Of a stretch of DNA of 64,000 bases, positions 25,305-37,561 are shown piece after piece. Source of the stretch: Paracoccaceae bacterium (lineage in GTDB: Bacteria; Pseudomonadota; Alphaproteobacteria; Rhodobacterales; Rhodobacteraceae); contig PAPN01000007.1 of the NCBI GenBank assembly GCA_002708925.1, positions 130,885 through 194,884 on the forward strand, given 5' to 3'. Position 1 is the first letter of the stretch. Each line of letters begins with the position of its first letter. The notes under the pieces are model-generated. The model was not told the origin of the DNA and made no database searches. It saw only the letters and a program-made list of their open reading frames with translations. The position numbers were made by a program, and so were the translations under genes.

Positions 25305-26171
25305 ATGGCCTCTGAACCGTCTCTCCGGACGCTTCAGGAGGCCGAGCGATTCACGCCGCCGCTGCTCTATCAATTCCTGTCGGATCTGGAGACCACAACC
25401 CAATCGCTGCAAGTCTGGCAATTGCTGGTGTCCCTGGGCAAATCCGTCGGGTTGCCTTTCATAGATTTCATCGCCGCCAGCAGCTATGCCGAATGGCGCC
25501 GGACGCTGTTCATCCGCACCTCTTATGATTCCAGCTGGCTGAGTGAGGTGAACAAAGACCCCGAGGTGCAGAAATGGTCTACGTTTCGCTGCCATGCGAT
25601 GCACCATCTGACGCCGATCATGATGGGGCTGGAGTTCGCGCAGGATTATGATCAGGTCGCGCCCAAACGTCTGCAAGTGCTGGAAATGGCGGCCGCGCGT
25701 GGCATCCGGGCCGGTTTCTCGATTCCGTTGCGGATTCACGCGCCGCCTCAGGCGGCTTTGATCAGCTTTTCCGGGGACCATACGAAAGAGGCGATGATTG
25801 ACCTGCTGGCGCGGCATGGCTGGACGCTGCACGTTGCGGCAATGGCCGCCCATCAGCGGTATATGCTGCATTTTTCCAATGAGTTCTTTGACCGGAACGA
25901 GATCACCGCCAAGCAACGTGAGCTGCTGAAAATGGTGGGACAGGGGCTTCAGGATAAACAGATTGCGGCCGATCTGGGTATCTCGGTTTCGGCGTTGCGG
26001 CAGCGGATGCATAGCCTCATGGTGAAGGCCGATCTGGGCAACCGGGCCGAGATCGCAGCCCTGGCAATGTGCACCGGCCTGCTGCCCGATCCGCAATTCA
26101 CGGTGGGTAGCCTCGATATTCTGGTGGAAATGGACGACACGGGCATTCGGACGCGGGGCCAGAAAGAATAA
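25305..26171 (+). CDS. LuxR-type transcriptional regulator with autoinducer-binding-like domain
   Basis: A 288-residue protein. The N-terminal ~190 residues resemble an acyl-homoserine-lactone-binding domain, including GIRAGFSIPLR where the conserved glycine lies. The usual YPxxW..xxxxxDP core is altered (SYDSSWLSEVNKD, no DP). The C-terminal LuxR HTH (about 205-265) has LTxxxRELLKMVGQGLQDKQIAADLGIS and a recognition helix ALRQRMHSLMVK. No luxI is present in the window, so it is a LuxR solo. With its altered pocket it may sense another ligand. It is co-transcribed with the small HTH gene. Confidence 0.75.
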   Translation: MASEPSLRTLQEAERFTPPLLYQFLSDLETTTQSLQVWQLLVSLGKSVGLPFIDFIAASSYAEWRRTLFIRTSYDSSWLSEVNKDPEVQKWSTFRCHAMHHLTPIMMGLEFAQDYDQVAPKRLQVLEMAAARGIRAGFSIPLRIHAPPQAALISFSGDHTKEAMIDLLARHGWTLHVAAMAAHQRYMLHFSNEFFDRNEITAKQRELLKMVGQGLQDKQIAADLGISVSALRQRMHSLMVKADLGNRAEIAALAMCTGLLPDPQFTVGSLDILVEMDDTGIRTRGQKE

Positions 26172-26197
26172 GGGTCTTCCAGTTGCCTGGAAGACCC
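26172..26197 (+). terminator. strong hairpin after the LuxR-type gene
   Basis: GGGTCTTCCA (26172-26181) pairs perfectly with TGGAAGACCC (26188-26197) directly after the stop codon. No T run follows, so it may be a Rho-aided terminator or a 3'-end stabiliser. Confidence 0.55.
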
Positions 26198-26665
26198 GAA
26201 CCTATCAAAAGGTTTTATGAAATTCCCCACCCTCGAATACGGGACACGAGGGTAGATTTTTCAAACAAATGAGCCGGTTGTCCGCCAGTTGGGGGTGGCG
26301 TTCCACCCAGGCTCATACCCTAAAGTATAGGGTGCTTATGCCCTATTTGTCGTGACAAAACAGTGACGTATTGACGATTTCGCCCTGCAAATTCTTACAG
26401 TCTGGGGTCTACGTGGCTGGGGTACGGGGTTAAGTATTTGTAATTTTTAAGAAAACTTTCTGGCCGCTCTGGTTTTTGCGCCTTGCTGCGGTGCAGAAAA
26501 ATCAGGCAATTCAGAATTTGCACCGGCAGTTTAGAAACCTATACGGGCAAGTACTGTATTCCCAAAATACCTATAGGGGAAAGATAAGTAGAATCACTTA
26601 GTCAGCATCCTTACGCAAACTTTCCGCAATTGCACCAAATGATTCGCTGAGTCTGCTTTCACATT
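26198..26665. other. long AT-richer intergenic region between convergent genes
   Basis: About 470 bases without a gene, lower in GC than the surroundings. It holds a hairpin GGGTGG-CGTT-CCACCC (26293-26308), an inverted repeat ACCCTA/TATAGGGT-type (26317-26322 with 26328-26333), and related CCTATA motifs at 26538-26543 and 26570-26577. Both flanking genes point into it, so the space is longer than needed for two terminators. A small RNA is possible but no promoter is clear. Confidence 0.35.
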
Positions 26666-26701
26666 CCCAAAAAGAAACCGAGACAGCGGGCTGCCTCGGT
26701 T
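26666..26701 (-). terminator. intrinsic terminator of carB
   Basis: AACCGAG (26676-26682) pairs with CTCGGTT (26695-26701), with an inner CAGC/GCTG extension. On the minus strand it is followed by a TTTCTTTTT run. It lies 41 bases past the carB stop codon. Confidence 0.75.
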
Positions 26702-26741
26702 TTGGTGTTCTTCGGTCTGGCTACGGACGGGGCCGTGTGGA

Positions 26742-30071
<3,330 letters not shown>

Positions 30072-30145
30072 GGCGGACCTCTAAGCTCTGGCGGTTGGGC
30101 AGCAGGGCACGGGGATGAGACTCACCCCCGCGCAAATTGTCGTGG

Positions 30146-30173
30146 GTTATAGCTAAGGAATGGCAAGGCGCAA
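30146..30173 (-). promoter_or_regulatory. candidate carB promoter
   Basis: On the minus strand TTGCGC (30173-30168) and TATAAC (30151-30146) are 16 bases apart, about 75 bases upstream of the carB start. Confidence 0.4.
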
Positions 30174-30278
30174 GAGGGATCGGAAAACATCTTTGATCTG
30201 TCGGCTCTGGACTGTACGCCGCGCGCCGATGCGCTATAGCTGTCCATGGGGAGGGCACATCACGTGTGGTGAAAGGCC

Positions 30279-31397
30279 TTGCGACTGAGATTTGACACCG
30301 GCCCGGCCGGTTTGCCCGCTGAATTCGCCGATCCGCTGGATCAGATCGTGGCCTGGGATGCGGCCGACGTGCCAGCGGCGCTGACCCGTCTGGACAGGGC
30401 GCGCGCCGATGGGCTGTGGCTGGCCGGATATGCCAGTTACGAGCTGGGCTATGCGCTAGAGTCGCGCCTGCTGCCCTTGATGCCCCAGGGGCGCAGATTG
30501 CCCCTGCTGCGGTTCGGATGTTACGCAGGGTCCGGTACCTCAGCACCAGTACAGCCAGATGGCGCGTTGCGCGGGCTGCAACCGCGCTGGGATGCGGGCC
30601 GCTATGCGCAGGCATTTCAGGCTGTGCACGACTATATCGGTGCGGGGGATATTTATCAGGCGAACCTGACCTTTCCAATTGAGGCACAGGCCCAGGGAAC
30701 GGCGAGCGGGCTTTATGCCGCTTTGGCCACGCGGCAATCCGTGGGGCATGGGGTGCTTGTGGAACAGCAGGGCGGCCCCGCGTTGCTGTCGCGCTCGCCC
30801 GAGCTGTTTTTCCGCACGGACGCTGCGGGCCGTATCCAGACCCGCCCGATGAAGGGTACCTTGCCCCGTCTGGACGATCCCGCGCAGGATGCCGCCCAAC
30901 GCGCGGCCCTGGCGGCGGATGAAAAGAACCAGGCCGAGAACCTGATGATCGTGGATCTGCTGCGCAACGATATTAGCCGGATTTGTCAGATCGGCTCGGT
31001 CCGGGTACCCGATCTGTTCACGGTGGAAACCTATGCGACGGTGCATCAGATGGTCTCGACCGTCGAAGGCCAGTTGCTGCCGGGCACCGGGCTGTCGGAT
31101 ATTCTGCGGGCGCTTTATCCTTGTGGCTCGATCACCGGGGCGCCGAAACTGCGCGCGATGCAGATCATTCGCGAATTGGAACCCTGGCCGCGCGAGGCCT
31201 ATTGCGGCACCATCGGCTGGGCCGCCCCCGACGGACGCGCCGAGTTCAACGTGGCGATCCGCACGGTGATGCTGGAGGGCGCGCGCGCCACGCTGAATGT
31301 GGGCGGCGGGCTGGTCTGGGACAGCACCGCCGACGCGGAATACGAGGAGGCCCTATGGAAAGCCCGCTATGCGATGTTCCAGCCGGAACCTGCCTGA
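30279..31397 (+). CDS. pabB: aminodeoxychorismate synthase component I
   Basis: A 372-residue chorismate-binding enzyme. Signature segments are IGAGDIYQANLTFP, RPMKGTLPR, the ENLMIVDLLRNDISRI block and SITGAPKLRAMQIIRELE. It converts chorismate and glutamine-derived ammonia to aminodeoxychorismate for folate. The start is TTG 30279, with GAAAGG upstream; no ATG is available in a suitable place. The next gene overlaps its last 43 bases, which fits PabB-PabC pairing. A glutaminase (PabA) is not in view. Confidence 0.87.
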   Translation: MRLRFDTGPAGLPAEFADPLDQIVAWDAADVPAALTRLDRARADGLWLAGYASYELGYALESRLLPLMPQGRRLPLLRFGCYAGSGTSAPVQPDGALRGLQPRWDAGRYAQAFQAVHDYIGAGDIYQANLTFPIEAQAQGTASGLYAALATRQSVGHGVLVEQQGGPALLSRSPELFFRTDAAGRIQTRPMKGTLPRLDDPAQDAAQRAALAADEKNQAENLMIVDLLRNDISRICQIGSVRVPDLFTVETYATVHQMVSTVEGQLLPGTGLSDILRALYPCGSITGAPKLRAMQIIRELEPWPREAYCGTIGWAAPDGRAEFNVAIRTVMLEGARATLNVGGGLVWDSTADAEYEEALWKARYAMFQPEPA

Positions 31398-32059
31398 TCG
31401 AGACCTTTGGCTATGTGCCCGGCTCAAATTCCGGCCACAATTCCGGACATAATTTCGGCCAGGGGATCGCGCGGCGGGATTTGCATTTGGCGCGGCTGAT
31501 GCAATCGGCGCGGGCTTTGGGCTTTGCGCATGATCAATCCGCGGTTTTGGCCGTTTTCGAGCGGATCACGGGACCAGAGCCGCTGCGCTGTCGGGTGACG
31601 CTGGCGCAGGACGGCAGCCTGCAACTTGAGACCGCCGCAATGCCCGCGCCGGTGGCCGAAATACGGTTTGTCATCGCCGAGCAACGGCTGGAGTCCGCCA
31701 ACCCGCTGCTGCGCCACAAGACCACGCAACGCGATACCTATGATCAGGCCCGCGCCGCGCTGCCGAAGGGGGTGGAGGAGGCCATACTGCTGAACGAACG
31801 CGATGAGGTCTGCGAGGGCACGATCACCAATATCAGCGTCACCACCCCCGATGGCGCGCGTCTGACGCCGCCGCTGGCCTCGGGCTGTCTGGCTGGTGTC
31901 TATCGGCAAAGCCTGCTGCAAAGCGGCACCATCCAAGAGGCCGTCCTGACCCTGAACGACCTGCGCGCCGCCCGCACGATCACCCTGATGAATTCCCTGC
32001 GCGGCCAGATGCGGGCCGTTTGGGCGCCTCAATGCGCTCAATTCACCCGCATTGCTTGA
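31355..32059 (+). CDS. pabC: aminodeoxychorismate lyase-like class IV aminotransferase
   Basis: The product is 234 residues from ATG 31355, which follows GAGGAGG and lies inside pabB (43-base overlap in another frame). The PLP lysine sits in LLRHKTTQRDTYDQAR, and EAILLNERDEVCEGTITNI is the class IV signature. With PabB it makes 4-aminobenzoate. Near the N-terminus a small tandem repeat encodes SNSGHNSGHNFGQG, inserted before the helix RRDLHLARL. The repeat is at DNA level too (three AATTCCGG-like units at 31426-31460), so it may be a recent expansion. Confidence 0.8.
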   Translation: MESPLCDVPAGTCLIETFGYVPGSNSGHNSGHNFGQGIARRDLHLARLMQSARALGFAHDQSAVLAVFERITGPEPLRCRVTLAQDGSLQLETAAMPAPVAEIRFVIAEQRLESANPLLRHKTTQRDTYDQARAALPKGVEEAILLNERDEVCEGTITNISVTTPDGARLTPPLASGCLAGVYRQSLLQSGTIQEAVLTLNDLRAARTITLMNSLRGQMRAVWAPQCAQFTRIA

Positions 32060-32084
32060 CAAGAGCGCCGCAACCTTGTGTATC
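32056..32084 (+). promoter_or_regulatory. candidate aspS promoter
   Basis: A perfect TTGACA (32056-32061) and TGTATC (32079-32084) are 17 bases apart. It overlaps the end of pabC and lies 60 bases upstream of the aspS start. Confidence 0.5.
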
Positions 32085-32143
32085 GGCCCGGACGAATTGA
32101 GCGCACATCATTGCGCCGCCGATGCCTGATGAAAGGTCACAAA

Positions 32144-33994
32144 ATGCACGCATATCGCAGCCATACCTGCGCCGAGCTGAACAAATCCAACGTGGGCGAT
32201 GCCGTCCGCCTGTCGGGCTGGGTCCATCGGGTCCGCGATCACGGCGGTATCCTTTTCATCGACCTGCGCGACCATTACGGCGTAACGCAGGTTCTGTGCG
32301 ATCCCGACAGCCCGGTGTTCGCCGAGGTGGAAAAGGTGCGCAGCGAATGGTGTATCCGCATTGATGGCAACGTCAAAGCGCGTGACCCCGAGCTGGTGAA
32401 CCCCAAGCTGCCCACCGGCGAGGTCGAGGTGTTCGTGCGCGACATCGAGGTTCTGGGCGCCGCGCAGGAACTGCCGCTGATGGTGTTCGGCGATCAGGAA
32501 TACCCCGAGGAAACCCGCCTGAAATACCGCTATCTGGATCTGCGCCGCGAGGTGATGCAGAACAACATGACCCTGCGCTCGGACGTTGTGGCCTCGATGC
32601 GGCGGCGGATGTGGGATCAGAATTTCCGCGAATACCAGACGCCGATCATCACCGCGTCCTCGCCCGAAGGCGCGCGCGACTTCCTGGTGCCCTCGCGTCT
32701 GCATCCGGGTAAATTCTATGCTCTGCCCCAGGCTCCGCAGCAGTTCAAACAGCTGATCATGATGTCGGGCTATGACAAGTATTTCCAGATCGCGCCCTGT
32801 TTCCGCGACGAAGACCCGCGCGCCGACCGCTCGCCCACCGATTTCTACCAGCTGGACCTGGAGATGTCGTTCGTGGAACAGCAGGACGTGTTCGACACCA
32901 TTCAGCCCGTGCTGACCGGCATCTTTGAAGAATTCGGTGGTGGCCGGAAGGTCGATCAGGACTGGCCGCAAATCTCTTATAAGGACGCGGCCAAATGGTA
33001 CGGCACGGACAAACCCGACCTGCGCAACCCGATCAAGATGCAGGATGTCTCTGAACATTTCCGCGGCTCGGGCTTTGCGATCTTTGCCAACCTGCTGGAA
33101 AACGAAGGCACCGAGGTGCGCGCCATCCCCGCCCCCACTGGCGGCGGCCGTAAATTCTGTGACCGGATGAACAAATTCGCCCAGGGCGAAGGGCTGCCCG
33201 GCATGGGCTATATCTTCTGGCGCGAGAAAACCGCCGATGCGGTCGCGCAGGAGCTGGGGATCACCGTGAAAGAAGCCCAGGCCAAGCTGAAATCCGGCGA
33301 GGTCGAGGGCGGCATGGAAGCCGCCGGTCCGCTGGCCAAGAACATCGGCCCTGAGCGCACCGAGGCGATCCGCCAACAGCTGGGCCTGAACATCGGCGAC
33401 GCGGCGTTCTTCCTGGGGGGTAAGCCCAAGGCGTTCGAAAAGGTCGCCGGCAAGGCGCGTGATGTGATCGGCGAGGAACTGGGCCTGACCGATAAGGACC
33501 GTTTCGCCTTTGCCTGGATCGTGGATTTCCCGATCTATGAGCAGGATGAGGAATCGGGCGAGATTGATTTCGAACACAACCCGTTCTCGATGCCGCAGGG
33601 CGGGCTGGACGCGCTGAACGGCAATCCGCTGGACGTGCTGGGCTATCAGTACGATCTGGCCTGTAACGGCTATGAACTGGTGTCCGGCGCGATCCGGAAC
33701 CACAAACCGGACGTGATGCTGAAGGCGTTTGAAATCGCGGGCTATGACGAAGCCGAGGTCAAAAGCCGCTTTGGCGCGCTCTATCAGGCGTTCCAATACG
33801 GTGCCCCGCCGCACGGGGGCTGCGCCGCCGGGATCGACCGGATCGTGATGCTGCTGGCGGATACGGCCAACATCCGCGAGGTCATCATGTTCCCGATGAA
33901 CCAACGCGCCGAGGATCTGATGATGCAGGCCCCGTCCGAGCCCAGCTCGGATCAGCTGATGGAGCTGTCTTTGCGGGTGATTCCGCAAGAGTGA
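32144..33994 (+). CDS. aspS: aspartyl-tRNA synthetase
   Basis: A 616-residue class IIb synthetase. The N-terminal OB fold recognises the anticodon ([20 protein letters not shown] at residues 24-43). Class II motif 2 shows as [19 protein letters not shown], motif 3 as [12 protein letters not shown], and the bacterial GAD insertion lies in the middle (about 290-420). I chose ATG 32144 (MHAYRSHTC), the usual start in this family. The 24-residue excess over E. coli AspRS is spread internally. It charges tRNA-Asp; many alphaproteobacterial forms are non-discriminating, which cannot be judged here. Confidence 0.94.
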   Translation: MHAYRSHTCAELNKSNVGDAVRLSGWVHRVRDHGGILFIDLRDHYGVTQVLCDPDSPVFAEVEKVRSEWCIRIDGNVKARDPELVNPKLPTGEVEVFVRDIEVLGAAQELPLMVFGDQEYPEETRLKYRYLDLRREVMQNNMTLRSDVVASMRRRMWDQNFREYQTPIITASSPEGARDFLVPSRLHPGKFYALPQAPQQFKQLIMMSGYDKYFQIAPCFRDEDPRADRSPTDFYQLDLEMSFVEQQDVFDTIQPVLTGIFEEFGGGRKVDQDWPQISYKDAAKWYGTDKPDLRNPIKMQDVSEHFRGSGFAIFANLLENEGTEVRAIPAPTGGGRKFCDRMNKFAQGEGLPGMGYIFWREKTADAVAQELGITVKEAQAKLKSGEVEGGMEAAGPLAKNIGPERTEAIRQQLGLNIGDAAFFLGGKPKAFEKVAGKARDVIGEELGLTDKDRFAFAWIVDFPIYEQDEESGEIDFEHNPFSMPQGGLDALNGNPLDVLGYQYDLACNGYELVSGAIRNHKPDVMLKAFEIAGYDEAEVKSRFGALYQAFQYGAPPHGGCAAGIDRIVMLLADTANIREVIMFPMNQRAEDLMMQAPSEPSSDQLMELSLRVIPQE

Positions 33995-34018
33995 CCTGGC
34001 CTGACACTGTTTTTAAGG

Positions 34019-34045
34019 CGCCCGAGGGGAACCTCGGGCGTTTTT
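34019..34045 (+). terminator. intrinsic terminator of aspS
   Basis: CGCCCGAGG (34019-34027) and CCTCGGGCG (34032-34040) enclose a GGAA tetraloop, followed by five T. Confidence 0.88.
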
Positions 34046-34154
34046 GCGTTAAATCGTCGGCAAGCTTTCGCAAAGCGCACCGTTTGTTGGCGTTCTCCCC
34101 CTGAAAAACCGTCGCAAGCGCGCTATCTTCGATAGCACACAGCCCGAGGATGCC

Positions 34155-35549
34155 ATGCTCTTTGATCCGACCCTTGCTGAAATCCGCTTCGGAACCGGCC
34201 TGTCGCCGCTCGTACCCGCGCCGCAGTCGGTATCGCAGATGCTGTCCTGGGTGCAGGGGCCTGACCGGGCCGCAGCAGAGTTTCCGATCGAAAGCTTCGA
34301 TACATTCCGTCTGCGCATGGTAGAGGCGCAGCGCACGGGAAAGGCCTATCGCCGCAACAAAAACGCTCCGAACGCCGAGGAACTGCGCAAGACCTTCAAC
34401 AAGGTGAAACAGGCGGCACGTCAGCAACAGGCCAATTGGCTGATGCAGACGCTGGCGCGGCGCAGCCATACCCAGGACGGGTTTCGCGAAAGGCTGGCGG
34501 CGTTTTGGGCCGATCATTTCACCGTAATCGGCAAGGGCGGGGTGATGAAACGCGTCGCCATGCCCGTGGCCGAGACATTCCTGCGGCCGCATCTGGCGGG
34601 GCGGTTTTCGGATCTGCTGGTGGCGGCGGTGACCAATCCGGGCATGGTGAATTATCTGGATCAGCAATACTCGGTCGGGCCGAACGCGCCGGCGCGGGCC
34701 AAGATGCCTAAAAATCGTGGGCTGAACGAAAATCTGGCACGCGAAATTCTGGAACTGCACACGCTGGGGGTGGGCGGCCCCTATGGCCAAAAAGACGTCC
34801 GCCAGCTGGCCGAGCTGCTGACGGGTCTGGGGATCGACGCGGATGGCGGCATGACATTCCGGCCCAAATGGGCCGAGCCCGGATCTGAAACCGTTCTGGG
34901 CCAGACCTATGGCGGAGAAACGGCCGCGCTGGCCGACATCCACGCGGCCTTGCAGGATCTGGCGGCGCATCCGGCGACGGCGCAGCATATCTGCTCTAAG
35001 CTGGCCGTGCATTTTCTGGGCGATGCCCCCGATCCGGGGGTGATCCGCGCGATGAAGGCCACATGGATCGACAGCGGCGGGCAACTGCTGCCGGTGTATC
35101 GCGCCATGCTGCACCACCCCAGCGCCTGGCAGCCCGAGCGGGTGAATGTGAAACTGCCCTTCGATTTCATGTCATCGGTAATGCGCGCGCTGGCGGTGCG
35201 TCCCGATCCGTTTCGCGGGGCCGCGAATGATGTCGAGCAGCGCGTCAAGAAATTCTTCTTGCAGCCTCTGCGCCGGATGGGGCAGCCATGGGAGCGGCCT
35301 CAGGGGCCCGATGGCTGGCCCGAAGAGGATGAAACATGGGTGACGCCGCAGGGGCTGGCGACGCGGCTGGAATGGGCGCTTTTTGCCCCGCCCCGGCTGC
35401 AAAAGACCCTGCCGGACCCACGGCAGTTCGTGCAGGCGGCCCTGGGCGCAGAAGCCCCTGAACCCGTCCGTTTCGCCGCCCAAGCCGCCGAAAACCGGGC
35501 CGAGGGGATCGCGCTTGTGCTGATCTCTCCGGCTTTTCAGCGCCGATAG
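34155..35549 (+). CDS. DUF1800 domain protein
   Basis: A 464-residue protein matching the DUF1800 pattern. An early FGTGLSP is followed by a long helical part with FWADHFTV, NLAREILELHTLG and KDVRQLAELLTGLG. It is paired with a DUF1501 gene 11 bases downstream. This pair is widespread in bacteria and the DUF1501 member is exported; the function is unknown, with ties to surface or matrix proteins suggested. No signal peptide is obvious here. It stands after the aspS terminator and begins its own unit. Confidence 0.82.
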   Translation: MLFDPTLAEIRFGTGLSPLVPAPQSVSQMLSWVQGPDRAAAEFPIESFDTFRLRMVEAQRTGKAYRRNKNAPNAEELRKTFNKVKQAARQQQANWLMQTLARRSHTQDGFRERLAAFWADHFTVIGKGGVMKRVAMPVAETFLRPHLAGRFSDLLVAAVTNPGMVNYLDQQYSVGPNAPARAKMPKNRGLNENLAREILELHTLGVGGPYGQKDVRQLAELLTGLGIDADGGMTFRPKWAEPGSETVLGQTYGGETAALADIHAALQDLAAHPATAQHICSKLAVHFLGDAPDPGVIRAMKATWIDSGGQLLPVYRAMLHHPSAWQPERVNVKLPFDFMSSVMRALAVRPDPFRGAANDVEQRVKKFFLQPLRRMGQPWERPQGPDGWPEEDETWVTPQGLATRLEWALFAPPRLQKTLPDPRQFVQAALGAEAPEPVRFAAQAAENRAEGIALVLISPAFQRR

Positions 35550-35560
35550 AGGACTTTCCG

Positions 35561-36778
35561 ATGACAGACTGGACACGCCGAAAACTGCTGACCCGCTCGC
35601 TGGCTTTGGGATGCTCGGCGGCGGCCAGCCCGCTGATTACGCCGGTCACGCTGGCCTCGGCTCCGTGGGATAACCGGCTGGTGGTGATTATCCTGCGCGG
35701 CGCGATGGACGGGCTGGACGTGGTGCAGCCCTATGGCGATCCGGCCCTGGCAGCCGCACGCGCGACCTTACAAACCGGAGAGAAAGCCGGCGCGCTGGAT
35801 CTGGACGGGTTTTACGCGCTGCACCCCGCTCTGGCCCCTTTGATGCCCCTGTGGAAGGCCTCGGAGCTGGGCTTTGTGCACGCGGTTTCGACCCCTTATC
35901 GCGATAAGCGCAGCCATTTCGACGGTCAGGATCTGCTGGAGGCCGGAACCCCGCAACTGGGGGCCGCCACGGGGCGGGATGGCTGGCTGAACCGGATGTT
36001 GCAGACCGTTCCGGGGATGCGGGCCGATCTGGCCTATGCCATCGGACACGAGAATATGCTGCTGCTGGACGGGGCCGCGCCTGTGGCCAACTGGTCACCG
36101 GATGTGCGGCTGAGCCTGTCTCCGCAGGGGCGTCGCCTGGCTGAGCTGGTCCTGCATGACGATCCGGCCTTTGCCGACGCTTTTGCCGAGGCGGCGATGT
36201 TGCTGGACAGCGGCGATGGCGGGATGCAGGCCATCCCCGGTGACGCGGGGATGGACATGGACGGGCTGGCCCGAAACGGCACGCTGGGCATTCGCAAAGT
36301 CGCCGCCTTTGCCGGGGAAAAGCTGCGGGGCGACAGCCGGATTGCCGCGTTCTCGGTCGGGGGGTGGGATACGCATCGGGGGCAGGGGGCGGCCCTGCCT
36401 CGGGCGCTAAGACAGCTTTCCGACGCGTTGCTGGTGCTGCGCGGCGCCTTGGGGGATACCTGGGGAAAAACCGCCGTGGTGGCGATGACGGAATTCGGCC
36501 GCACCGTCCGTGAAAACGGCACCCGCGGCACGGATCACGGCACCGGCGGCGCGATGCTGCTGGCGGGCGGGGCCATTCGCGGCGGGCGTGTCTATGGCGA
36601 CTGGCCCGGCCTGCGGCACGAGGATCTGTACAACGGGCGCGATCTGATGCCGACCCGCGATGTGCGCGCCTATGCCGGCTGGATGATGCGCGGGCTGTTC
36701 GGGCTGGACACGGGCACGCTTGAAAACACCGTCTTTCCGGGGATGGAGCTGGGCGCGTCCCCGCGCCTGATTCTTTAG
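35561..36778 (+). CDS. DUF1501 protein, Tat-exported
   Basis: A 405-residue protein. The N-terminus has a twin-arginine signal (TRRKLLTRSLALGCSAAAS) and a likely cleavage near residue 31, so the folded protein is exported. DUF1501 is related to sulfatase/alkaline phosphatase folds. Here LRGAMDGLDVVQPYGD, SHFDGQDLLEAGTP, GGWDTHRGQG and TEFGRTVRENGTRGTDHG match the family. The last block could bind metal. It follows the DUF1800 gene closely and the two likely act together. Confidence 0.83.
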   Translation: MTDWTRRKLLTRSLALGCSAAASPLITPVTLASAPWDNRLVVIILRGAMDGLDVVQPYGDPALAAARATLQTGEKAGALDLDGFYALHPALAPLMPLWKASELGFVHAVSTPYRDKRSHFDGQDLLEAGTPQLGAATGRDGWLNRMLQTVPGMRADLAYAIGHENMLLLDGAAPVANWSPDVRLSLSPQGRRLAELVLHDDPAFADAFAEAAMLLDSGDGGMQAIPGDAGMDMDGLARNGTLGIRKVAAFAGEKLRGDSRIAAFSVGGWDTHRGQGAALPRALRQLSDALLVLRGALGDTWGKTAVVAMTEFGRTVRENGTRGTDHGTGGAMLLAGGAIRGGRVYGDWPGLRHEDLYNGRDLMPTRDVRAYAGWMMRGLFGLDTGTLENTVFPGMELGASPRLIL

Positions 36779-36841
36779 GGCTTTTGCCAGACGAAAGGCT
36801 GATCTACTGTCGCCCCTGCGACAACGTATGGAGCCTTCGAA

Positions 36842-37561
36842 ATGTCCGATCCGCGCCCTCTGGGCCCGCTTCTTCCTGGCTGGACGCCGCCAGAGCGCCC
36901 GGCGATGACCGAACTGGAGGGCACATATGTCCGGCTGGAGCGTCTGGACGCGGACAAACACGCGGCGTTGCTGTTCCGCGCCTATGAGCGGCACGACTGG
37001 ATCTGGGATTACCTGCCCTGGGGGCCGTTCAGTTCGGCCGCGCAATATCACCGCTGGACCCGCGAGGCCGCCGAGGGGCACGATCCGTATTTCTTTGCCA
37101 TATATGACAAGCAAACGCGCCGATATGGCGGTGTCGGCAGCTTCATGCGGATCACCCCCGAGGCAGGCGCGATCGAGCTGGGCGGGCTGACATTTGCGCC
37201 ATGCCTGCAACGCACGCGGGCCTCGACCGAGATGTTCTATCTGACCATGAAATGGGCGTTTGAGGCCGGATACCGCCGGTTCGAATGGAAATGCGATGCG
37301 CTGAACTTGCCGTCCCGGTGGGCGGCGCAGCGGTTGGGGCTAAGCTATGAGGGCGTGTTCCGTCAGGCGACTGTGGTCAAGGGGCGCAATCGCGATACGG
37401 CCTGGTACGCGGCCATCGACAAGGAATGGCCCGCGCTGTCCGAGGCGTTTCGGGTCTGGCTGTCCCCTGCGAATTTCACCGCAGAGGGCACCCAGAAAGA
37501 GCGGCTTTCGGATTTGACGAAACTGGCCGGCGTGGCACCGGACCCTGCGCTGGCCCCCTAA
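36842..37561 (+). CDS. GNAT family N-acetyltransferase (RimJ/RimL-like)
   Basis: A 239-residue acetyltransferase with TYVRLERLDADKHAALL at the start and the acetyl-CoA region AIYDKQTRRYGGVGSFMRI. A later block FRRFEWKCDALN-like (YRRFEWKCDALNLPSRWAA) and AQRLGLSYEGVFRQ are typical of RimL-like and YjcK-type enzymes. It acetylates an unknown amine, perhaps an N-terminus or small molecule. Its stop codon overlaps by 4 bases with the convergent response regulator gene. Confidence 0.8.
   Translation: MSDPRPLGPLLPGWTPPERPAMTELEGTYVRLERLDADKHAALLFRAYERHDWIWDYLPWGPFSSAAQYHRWTREAAEGHDPYFFAIYDKQTRRYGGVGSFMRITPEAGAIELGGLTFAPCLQRTRASTEMFYLTMKWAFEAGYRRFEWKCDALNLPSRWAAQRLGLSYEGVFRQATVVKGRNRDTAWYAAIDKEWPALSEAFRVWLSPANFTAEGTQKERLSDLTKLAGVAPDPALAP

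Noticed and set aside
30983..31354. Longer pabC reading frame starting inside pabB
   Set aside because: The extra part overlaps pabB in another frame and lacks class IV motifs; ATG 31355 has GAGGAGG directly upstream.
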